DNA of 20,459 nucleotides, taken from Chloroflexota bacterium. GTDB taxonomy: Bacteria; Chloroflexota; Ktedonobacteria; Ktedonobacterales; Ktedonobacteraceae. The notes under the pieces are model-generated. The model was not told the DNA's origin, ran no database searches, and saw nothing but the letters and a program-made list of their open reading frames with translations. This document shows positions 1 to 6,605 of the stretch, piece by piece. Within the stretch, counting starts at the first letter, position 1. Each line of letters opens with the position of its first letter. Made by a program: the position numbers and the translations under genes. The stretch covers positions 28,369 to 48,827 of the forward strand of contig VBJK01000110.1 in NCBI GenBank assembly GCA_005879655.1, written 5' to 3'.

Positions 1-2
1 CC

Positions 3-1421
3 AGTGATCGGGTACTGCAAAAAACACCCTTTAGCTTCGACGTTTCCGTGTGGGAGTTCTTCTGGCCCCCCTTAACAGGTGCCACTTTAATCATGGCCCG
101 TCCAGGCGGCCATCAAGACCCGACCTACCTGAGAACGCTTATTGTGGAGCAGCAAGTGACCACGTTGCACTTTGTTCCCAGCATGCTCCAAGCCTTCCTT
201 TGGCACACGTCCACTGACGCCAAAACCAAGCTGGAAAACTGTACCAGCTTGCGACAAGTCATCTGTAGCGGGGAAGTGCTTACACCAGCGCTGCAAGCAG
301 ACTTCTTCGCCTCTGTTGCAGAAGAGGTGAAGCTGCACAATCTCTACGGGCCAACTGAAGCGGCCATTGACGTAACTGCCTGGCAGTGTCAGCGTGACGA
401 CCGGGAGAGTGCTCTGCGCCTGTCCGGCGAATATAGAGTTTCAATTGGTCGTCCTATTGCTAATACCCAGATTTATGTGCTGGATAGTAACCTACAGCCA
501 GTGCCGATAGGAGTTCCCGCAGAATTGTATATTGGCGGTGTCAACCTGGCACGAGGTTACCAGAACCGTGCGGACCTGACAGCAGAGCGCTTTATTCCTC
601 ATCCGTGGAGTTCCCTTCCTGGAGAACGCCTCTACCGAACTGGAGATCTAGCACGCTATCGGGCCGATGGGGCCATTGAATATCTGGGTCGTATTGACCA
701 GCAGGTGAAACTAAGAGGGTTCCGCATCGAACTGGGCGAAATAGAGGCGACCTTGCGAGCTTATCCCACTGTGCAAGATGCCGTGGTTGTGCTGCAAGAG
801 GAGAGCGAGATCTCGCAATATCTGGTGGCCTATGTCGTAGCTCGTAGTGGGGAGTCCTTCACCGCAGAGCAAATGCAAGGGTACCTGCGCGAACGACTCC
901 CTGACTATATGGTGCCCGCGAGAGTGGTCTTACTAGAAGCTATGCCCCTGACGGCCAACGGCAAAGTAGACCGTAAGGCCCTGCCAGTTCCCGACTGGCG
1001 TCAGTTACCACAGGGCAAAGAGATGGTCGCGCCACAAACACCACTGCAAGAGCAGTTAGCAAGCATGTGGGCAGAGTTGTTGCACTTGCCAGAGATCGGT
1101 ATCCATCACAACTTCTTCGAGCTTGGGGGACATTCACTCCTGGCAACCCGGTTGATGGCTCGTATACGCACCATATTTCAGGTAGAGATACCCCTCCGTC
1201 GTCTCTTTGAAACTCCAACTATTGCAGATATAGCACTTGTCATCGAGCAACTACAAACCGAGCGAATAGAGCAAGAGAAAAGTGAAAATGTAGCCCAAAT
1301 GTTTACATTGCTAGGAGGACTATCAGAAGAAGAGATGCATGAAATATTTTTAAGAGAAATAGAAGATATATCAGAAACTAAAATCTATTCAACAAGTATC
1401 AATAAAATAGAAGACATATAG
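3..1421 (+). CDS. NRPS subunit, C-terminal part: A domain (Ser-like) and carrier domain, 5' end outside window
   Basis: The frame is open from the left edge, so the ATG at 48 is internal. The protein enters at A-domain motif A4 (FSFDVSVWEFF) and continues through NLYGPTEA (A5), LYRTGDLARY (A7), LRGFRIELGEIE (A8) and NGKVDRKAL (A10, catalytic Lys). A PCP follows with the phosphopantetheine Ser in LGGHSL (codon 1134-1136). Reading the ten binding-pocket positions by alignment to GrsA-PheA gives D-V-W-H-I-S-L-I-D-K, one residue from the textbook Ser code DVWHLSLIDK, so this module probably activates serine. After the PCP comes a ~55-residue acidic, AT-rich tail with LSEEEMHEIF, like the docking tails that end many NRPS subunits. 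The stop lies 17 nt before the next NRPS gene, so the two are co-transcribed. The Ser assignment rests on motif reading only. Confidence 0.93.
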   Translation, partial: SDRVLQKTPFSFDVSVWEFFWPPLTGATLIMARPGGHQDPTYLRTLIVEQQVTTLHFVPSMLQAFLWHTSTDAKTKLENCTSLRQVICSGEVLTPALQADFFASVAEEVKLHNLYGPTEAAIDVTAWQCQRDDRESALRLSGEYRVSIGRPIANTQIYVLDSNLQPVPIGVPAELYIGGVNLARGYQNRADLTAERFIPHPWSSLPGERLYRTGDLARYRADGAIEYLGRIDQQVKLRGFRIELGEIEATLRAYPTVQDAVVVLQEESEISQYLVAYVVARSGESFTAEQMQGYLRERLPDYMVPARVVLLEAMPLTANGKVDRKALPVPDWRQLPQGKEMVAPQTPLQEQLASMWAELLHLPEIGIHHNFFELGGHSLLATRLMARIRTIFQVEIPLRRLFETPTIADIALVIEQLQTERIEQEKSENVAQMFTLLGGLSEEEMHEIFLREIEDISETKIYSTSINKIEDI

Positions 1422-1427
1422 GATAAA

Positions 1428-1432
1428 GAGGG
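1428..1432 (+). promoter_or_regulatory. Ribosome binding site of the Thr-module NRPS gene
   Basis: GAGGG ends 6 nt before the ATG at 1439 and fixes that start. No promoter is visible in the 17-nt gap after the previous stop, so the gene is read through from upstream. Confidence 0.7.
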
Positions 1433-1438
1433 AAGCAT

Positions 1439-4400
1439 ATGAGTGAACTCGCCAAACGCATTGCAGAACTTACACCAGAGAAGCGCAAGCTGCTTGCACA
1501 AAAGTTACAGAAAAAGCTGCTCTCACAGCAATTGCAAGGTGATGAAGTAGCGCTTGCCCAAAAAGACCAGATTCTCCCGCAACAGAGAGAAGGCAATGTT
1601 TTCCCCCTTTCGTTTGCACAAAGACGGCTATGGTTTTTGCAGCAACTGGAGCCACAAAGTGCCTTTTATAATATGCCTGCGGCACTTCGTCTCGCTGGAC
1701 GGCTGTGTGTAGATGCCCTCGAACGGAGCCTGACCACGATAGTGCAGCGCCACGAAGTGTTGCGTACAACATTCCCTACGCAACAGGAGCAACCTGTACA
1801 AGTTGTCGCTCCTTCTCTGCCAATCTACATACGCGTGATTGACTTGCATGGCATCTCCGCTGATAGGCTGGATTCTCAGATAAACGCATTAGCCCATGCT
1901 GAGGCACAGTGTCCCTTTGATCTGGCAAATGGTCCATTGTTACGCGTCTACCTACTGCGTCTGGGCCAGCAGACCCCCGTAGTGACAGTGCCTCGTGCCC
2001 GCCCTGCGACCCTACCCACACCTCTTGCCACGTGGGAACATGTGCTTTTGCTCACCTTCCATCACATCGTCTCCGATGGTTGGTCAACTGGCATCTTTGT
2101 GCGCGAGATCGCTGCACTTTATCAGGCTCAGATAAACGGAGAGGATGGGAGCAAGGCTGCATCCCACGTGTTGCCTGCATTGCCGATCCAATATGCCGAT
2201 TATACTCTCTGGCAACGAGCATGGTTACAGGGGCAGGTGATGGAGTCTCAACTAGCCTACTGGCGCAAGCAACTGGCAGACGCTCCCGCCCTGCTGGAAC
2301 TGCCTACAGATTGGTCCCGCCCAGCAGTGCAGAGCTATGCAGGTGCTCAGCAATCGTTATTGGTATCCCCAGAGCTGTTAGAGCAACTCAAGAGTTTGAG
2401 CCAGCGGGAAGGTGTGACGCTATTTATGATGCTGCTGGCCGCTTTCCAGGTACTACTGATGCGCTACAGTGGGCAACAGGACATTGTGGTAGGTACACCC
2501 ATTGCCAATCGTACACGAGAAGAGCTAGAGGGCTTGATTGGCTTTTTCGTCAATACGTTGGTGTTACGTACAGATCTGTCGGGGAACCTCAGTTTCTTAC
2601 AGCTGCTCGCCCGTGTACGTGAGGTAGCTTTGCAGGCTTATGCTCATCAAGATGTTCCGTTTGAAAAACTTCAGGTGCTTTTTAGTCTGGATAATGCACC
2701 CCTGCCGTCGTTTGAACTGGCAGGGCTAAGCTTTCGCTCAATGTCGGTTGAGAGCCAAACTGCCAAGTTCGATCTGAGTCTGATGCTCAACGAAGAAGAT
2801 ACGGGCTTACATACCGTGGTGGAGTATAATACTGATCTCTTCGAGGATGCAACTATGACACGTCTTCTGGAGCATTGGCAAGTGCTGCTGGAAACGATTG
2901 TGCACCATCCAGAGCAGAACATTGAAACTCTTCCTCTGCTCACAGAGGCAGATCGTGAGCAATTGCTGATGCAATGGAATACTACCAGCTATGACGCCAC
3001 TAGTGCCCAAACCGACGCTGCGCAGGATCTATGTCTGCATCAACTCTTTGAGCGGCAGGTAGAGCAGACTCCTGATGCCGTTGCTGTCGTCTTTGAAGAG
3101 CAACAGGTGAGTTATCAACAGCTCAACGATCAAGCCAATCACCTGGCCTATCGTCTGCGCGAGATCGGTATTGGGCCTGATTGCCTGGTCGGGGTGTGCA
3201 TGGAGCGTTCGCTGGAACTGCTCGTAGGCTTGCTGGCTGTGCTCAAAGCAGGAGGGGCTTATGTTCCGCTCGATCCCGCTTATCCGCAGGACCGTTTAGC
3301 CTTTCTACTTGAAGACGCGCAGGTTCCTGTTGTGCTTACCCAGACACAGTTGTATGATCGACTCACGCCTTTTGGTATCGAGACGATCTGCGTTGAGGCT
3401 TCCCCAGGGCACCCACAAGGGATGTCTCTACAATGGGACGGATCAGCCTGTGATGCGCGTTCGTCCCATTGTAGGGGCATCCCTTGTGGGTGGACGGGGG
3501 TACAGCCGGAAAATCTGGCCTACGTCATTTACACCTCCGGTTCCACCGGCAAACCCAAGGGCGTGATGGTAACACATGCCAATGTCACTCGTTTATTTGC
3601 GATCACAAACGACCGGTTCCACTTCCAGAGCCAGGATACCTGGACCTTTTTCCACTCCTCAACCTTCGATTTCTCCGTCTGGGAAATATGGGGCAGCCTG
3701 CTGTACGGAAGTCGGCTTGTGGTGGTGCCCTACTGGCAAAGTCGATCACCAACTGAGTTCTACCACCTGCTGGTAACTGAACAGGTGACGATCCTCAATC
3801 AAACGCCGTCCGCATTTGGTCAGTTGATACAGGCAGACCTAGCGTCTGTAGAGCGTATGGACCTGGCATTACGGCTAGTTATCTTTGGTGGAGAGGCTCT
3901 CGACTGCCGCCGTCTGCGTCCCTGGTTCGCCGATCATGCAGATCAACACCCACAACTGGTCAATATGTATGGCATTACCGAAACGACCGTACATGTCACC
4001 TACTATCCTATCACCCAGACTGATGTGCAGGTCCATCGAGGTAGCATTATTGGTGGTCCTCTGCCCGCTGTACAGTGCTATGTGCTCGACGCACATCAGC
4101 AACTAGTACCATCTGGGATAGCAGGAGAGCTGTATATTGGAGGGGTGGGCCTGGCACGAGGCTACTGGCAGAATGCCTCTCTTACAGCCGAGCGCTTTGT
4201 GCCTCATCCCTTTGCCGGGGCAATAGCTCGTGCCAGCGCACAGCCAGGGGCGCGTCTCTACCGCACGGGTGATCTGGTCCGCTACCTACCCACCGGGCGT
4301 CTTGAATACCTGGGACGCATTGATAGCCAGGTCAAATTGCGGGGGTTCCGCATCGAATTGGGAGAAGTTGAGGCAACCTTGCAAGCACATCCTGCTGTCA

Positions 4401-6586
4401 AAGAGGCAGTGGTTGTCTTGCGAGAGGAGGATGAAGCCAGGAAAGCTCTAGCGGCCTACGTGGTAGCACAAGCTGGAGAGTCTCTCACGCTTGAACAAGT
4501 GCGAAAGTATCTGCGCGAGCAATTGCCTGACTATATGGTGCCTTCTTATGTGGTCTTCTTAGAAGCTCTGCCGTTGACACTCAATGGCAAAGTGGATCGC
4601 AAGGCCCTACCTCCGCCAGTGCTTGTACGTCATGAATCCACTTTTGAGCTTCCTCGCAAGCCAGCGGAACATACTCTGGTGGATATCTGGCAGCAGGTGC
4701 TCGGTCTGTCTCAGGTGGGCGTTCATGACAACTTCTTTGCGCTAGGGGGTGACTCCATCCTCAGTATGCAGATCATTGGACGCGCTCGACAAGCAGGTTT
4801 GCAATTGACCACCAAACAGCTCTTCCAACACCAGACTATTGCCCAACTGGCAATGGTGGCGCAACCCCTGGAACAACAGAGCGAACGGGTGAAGATGATA
4901 GGATCAGGGCTGTGCCTTGAGCCTCCCCCAGGAGGCTTTTCCCCTGCGGACTTCCCGCTGGCGCGTCTCGATCAAGTTACCCTCGATCGGTTGCTGGCAG
5001 AACGCGAGCATCTGATTGAGGACATCTATCTGCTCACACCCTTACAACAAGGGCTGCTCTTCCATACACTCTCTGAGCCTCGGTCGGGAGTCTATATAGA
5101 ACAAGTGAGTTACACATTGCGCGGCGAGGTAGAGGTGGGAGCCTTTAAGCGAGCATGGCAACAGGTTATCGCACGGCATATGATCCTGCGCACGGCCTTC
5201 GTCTGGCAAGAGGTAAGTGAACCTCTACAGATCGTCTTTAAGCAGGTGAAGCTTCCCCTAAGTATTCTGGATTGGCGGAATCTCCCACCAGAACAGCAAG
5301 AAGCTGACCTCGCAGCATTCTTACAGGCTGACCGTGCAGAGGGTTTTGACGTGGGGCAGGCCCCATTGATGCGCTTGACGCTGGTGTGGCTGAGCAAGAC
5401 ACGTACACAGGTGATCTGGACGCACCACCATCTCCTGCTGGATGGCTGGAGTATCTCTCTGCTCGCACAGGAGGTGTTAGCTTGCTATGAAGCAGCAATC
5501 CAGGGACAGCGCCTAGCAGACGCAGAGCCGCGCCCGTATCGTGACTACATCAGTTGGCTTGCCGAGCAGAAAAACGAGACCGCCGAGCTGTACTGGCGGC
5601 AAGTCCTGGCCGGAATAGTCGCCCCAACACCACTGGGAGTGGATCGCAGAGAGCGAGAAGTTCAAGCAGCCCGCGTATATGCAGAAGAGGTATTGCAGGT
5701 TGATGCTGCGACAACGGCAAACTGTCAGCGGTATGCGAGCAGAGAGCACGTGACCGTGAGTACACTGGTACAAGCGGCCTGGGCACTGGTACTTGCACGC
5801 TACAGTGGGCAGACAGATGTGATCTTTGGTATGGTGGTAGCGGGACGACCGCCAGAACTGGCGGGAATTGAGCGTATGATCGGCTTGTTCATTAACACGG
5901 TACCAGTGCGGGTACAAATGAACGGTGAAGAAGAAGCAGGAGTCTGGCTCGCACGGCTGCAAGAGCAACAGATTGAGCAACGATCCTACGAGTATAGTTC
6001 TCTGGTACAAGTGCAGGGGTGGAGTGAAATACCACGTGCACATCCACTTTTTGAAAGTCTGCTGGCATTTGAGAACTATCCAGTACCAGTGACCTTAAGC
6101 GCGGAGGGCAAACACGTGGATGTTGCCACGAAGCTGGCCCCCGTGGAAGGCGTCCATGTCATAGAACACACTAACTATCCGCTAACTATCGTTGTGGCAC
6201 CAGCGGCGAAGTCGGAGCCAGGAGCCAGTATGGGCTTGCTGGCGAGCTATGATCGTCAGCGCTTCGAGCGAGCAACTATCCAACGTTTGCTCGGACATTT
6301 GCAGAACTGTCTCCAGCAGTTGGTAGCTGATCCACAGCAGCGACTAGCGACGATCTCCCTACTTACGAAGGCAGAGCGTGAGCAGTCGCTGGTTCAGTGG
6401 AATGCGACAAGGACGGACTATCCTCGGCAGGTATGTGTCCATCAGCTCTTTGAGCAGCGGGCAAGGCAGACTCCAGACTGCGTGGCGCTAGTTTTTGAAG
6501 ACGAGGCGCTTACCTATGCAGAACTGAATCGACTTTGCCCCTACAATGGAACGAATGCGCATCACAAGCCGATCCGTCCATTATAG
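1439..6586 (+). CDS. NRPS C-A(Thr)-PCP-C-A(truncated); frame lost in the second A domain
   Basis: 1715 residues. It starts with a basic helix (MSELAKRIAELTPEKRK), then an LCL-type condensation domain (SFAQRRLWFL near residue 57; HHIVSDG at 208-214). The A domain has YTSGSTGKPKG near 697 and FDFSVWE at 743. Its pocket reads D-F-W-N-I-G-M-V-H-K, identical to the textbook Thr code. The A10 Lys is K1051 and the PCP Ser is S1106 in LGGDSI. A second C domain (LTPLQQGLLFHTL near 1199; HHLLLDG 1330-1336) resembles the DCL class. A second A domain begins (LTYAELNR near 1691), but the frame then enters a palindromic repeat and stops after 17 foreign residues. Oddities: C1 lacks the RDxSR segment after residue 411 and has a 24-codon insert before HHxxxDG. 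A1 contains another copy of the repeat in frame. The GGDSI carrier, normally paired with an epimerase, runs straight into C2. The gene continues in the next two open frames and was probably one gene with them. Confidence 0.92.
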   Translation: MSELAKRIAELTPEKRKLLAQKLQKKLLSQQLQGDEVALAQKDQILPQQREGNVFPLSFAQRRLWFLQQLEPQSAFYNMPAALRLAGRLCVDALERSLTTIVQRHEVLRTTFPTQQEQPVQVVAPSLPIYIRVIDLHGISADRLDSQINALAHAEAQCPFDLANGPLLRVYLLRLGQQTPVVTVPRARPATLPTPLATWEHVLLLTFHHIVSDGWSTGIFVREIAALYQAQINGEDGSKAASHVLPALPIQYADYTLWQRAWLQGQVMESQLAYWRKQLADAPALLELPTDWSRPAVQSYAGAQQSLLVSPELLEQLKSLSQREGVTLFMMLLAAFQVLLMRYSGQQDIVVGTPIANRTREELEGLIGFFVNTLVLRTDLSGNLSFLQLLARVREVALQAYAHQDVPFEKLQVLFSLDNAPLPSFELAGLSFRSMSVESQTAKFDLSLMLNEEDTGLHTVVEYNTDLFEDATMTRLLEHWQVLLETIVHHPEQNIETLPLLTEADREQLLMQWNTTSYDATSAQTDAAQDLCLHQLFERQVEQTPDAVAVVFEEQQVSYQQLNDQANHLAYRLREIGIGPDCLVGVCMERSLELLVGLLAVLKAGGAYVPLDPAYPQDRLAFLLEDAQVPVVLTQTQLYDRLTPFGIETICVEASPGHPQGMSLQWDGSACDARSSHCRGIPCGWTGVQPENLAYVIYTSGSTGKPKGVMVTHANVTRLFAITNDRFHFQSQDTWTFFHSSTFDFSVWEIWGSLLYGSRLVVVPYWQSRSPTEFYHLLVTEQVTILNQTPSAFGQLIQADLASVERMDLALRLVIFGGEALDCRRLRPWFADHADQHPQLVNMYGITETTVHVTYYPITQTDVQVHRGSIIGGPLPAVQCYVLDAHQQLVPSGIAGELYIGGVGLARGYWQNASLTAERFVPHPFAGAIARASAQPGARLYRTGDLVRYLPTGRLEYLGRIDSQVKLRGFRIELGEVEATLQAHPAVKEAVVVLREEDEARKALAAYVVAQAGESLTLEQVRKYLREQLPDYMVPSYVVFLEALPLTLNGKVDRKALPPPVLVRHESTFELPRKPAEHTLVDIWQQVLGLSQVGVHDNFFALGGDSILSMQIIGRARQAGLQLTTKQLFQHQTIAQLAMVAQPLEQQSERVKMIGSGLCLEPPPGGFSPADFPLARLDQVTLDRLLAEREHLIEDIYLLTPLQQGLLFHTLSEPRSGVYIEQVSYTLRGEVEVGAFKRAWQQVIARHMILRTAFVWQEVSEPLQIVFKQVKLPLSILDWRNLPPEQQEADLAAFLQADRAEGFDVGQAPLMRLTLVWLSKTRTQVIWTHHHLLLDGWSISLLAQEVLACYEAAIQGQRLADAEPRPYRDYISWLAEQKNETAELYWRQVLAGIVAPTPLGVDRREREVQAARVYAEEVLQVDAATTANCQRYASREHVTVSTLVQAAWALVLARYSGQTDVIFGMVVAGRPPELAGIERMIGLFINTVPVRVQMNGEEEAGVWLARLQEQQIEQRSYEYSSLVQVQGWSEIPRAHPLFESLLAFENYPVPVTLSAEGKHVDVATKLAPVEGVHVIEHTNYPLTIVVAPAAKSEPGASMGLLASYDRQRFERATIQRLLGHLQNCLQQLVADPQQRLATISLLTKAEREQSLVQWNATRTDYPRQVCVHQLFEQRARQTPDCVALVFEDEALTYAELNRLCPYNGTNAHHKPIRPL
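1964..2035 (+). other. In-frame insert in the first C domain
   Basis: About 24 codons (GQQTPVVTVPRARP...) lie between LLRL and EHVLLLTFHHIVSDG, where the homologous C domain of the last module has only ESH. The segment is rich in Pro and Ala and has no C-domain counterpart. It sits just before the catalytic strand. It may be a degraded interspersed repeat, but I see no clear inverted arms. Confidence 0.45.
3410..3492 (+). repeat. 83-nt palindromic repeat, copy A, in frame inside the Thr A domain
   Basis: Two 31-nt arms, 3410-3440 and 3462-3492, are inverted repeats matching at 29 of 31 positions. The mismatches fall in TCT versus CCC at 3425-3427. A 21-nt loop separates them. The arms begin CACCCACAAGGG and end at GGGACG. 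The element is read through as about 28 residues (HPQGMSLQWDG...RGIPCGW) between the ICVE strand and the YTSGSTG loop of the A domain, a surface linker that tolerates length change. It matches copy B at 6535-6605 in the opposite orientation. No transposase is encoded, so it looks like a REP- or MITE-type element. Confidence 0.85.
4880..4990 (+). other. PCP-C junction that looks like an epimerase deletion scar
   Basis: After the GGDSI carrier the sequence reads LCLEPPPGGFSPADFPLARLDQ. This aligns with the end of the real epimerase and the linker in the later module, [22 protein letters not shown] (about 9715-9780). Nothing resembling the body of an epimerase lies between carrier and linker here. 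The last four E-domain residues (C-L-E-P) and the post-epimerase linker therefore seem to have been kept while about 430 residues were lost. Confidence 0.55.
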
Positions 6587-6605
6587 GGGCAAGCCCTTGT
6601 GGGTG
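6535..6605 (+). repeat. Palindromic repeat, copy B, truncated, breaking the second A domain
   Basis: The right arm 6575-6605 is complete (31 nt). The left arm begins at 6535 and keeps only about its inner 18 nt (TTGCCCCTACAATGG...). The 21-nt loop 6554-6574 matches the reverse complement of the copy A loop at 18 of 21 positions, so this is the same element in opposite orientation. It replaces roughly 16-18 A-domain codons that normally follow LTYAELNR. It also shifts the frame: the upstream frame stops in the right arm at 6584-6586, and the domain resumes at ELLVGICMERS in another frame. Confidence 0.85.

Noticed and set aside
48..50. ATG as the start of the first protein
   Set aside because: The frame is open to the left edge and already reads A-domain motif A4 upstream of this codon, so the ATG is internal.
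6535..6540. TTG 6535 as a genuine gene start
   Set aside because: It lies inside the palindromic repeat, lacks a ribosome site, and the protein would start in the middle of an A domain.
6520..6586. Programmed -1 frameshift rescuing the second A domain at the hairpin
   Set aside because: No canonical slippery heptamer is visible. The ~17 conserved codons would still be missing, so a shift would not restore a normal domain.
3410..6605. CRISPR array from the repeated palindromes
   Set aside because: Only two copies, 3 kb apart, in opposite orientation, inside coding sequence and without regular spacers.
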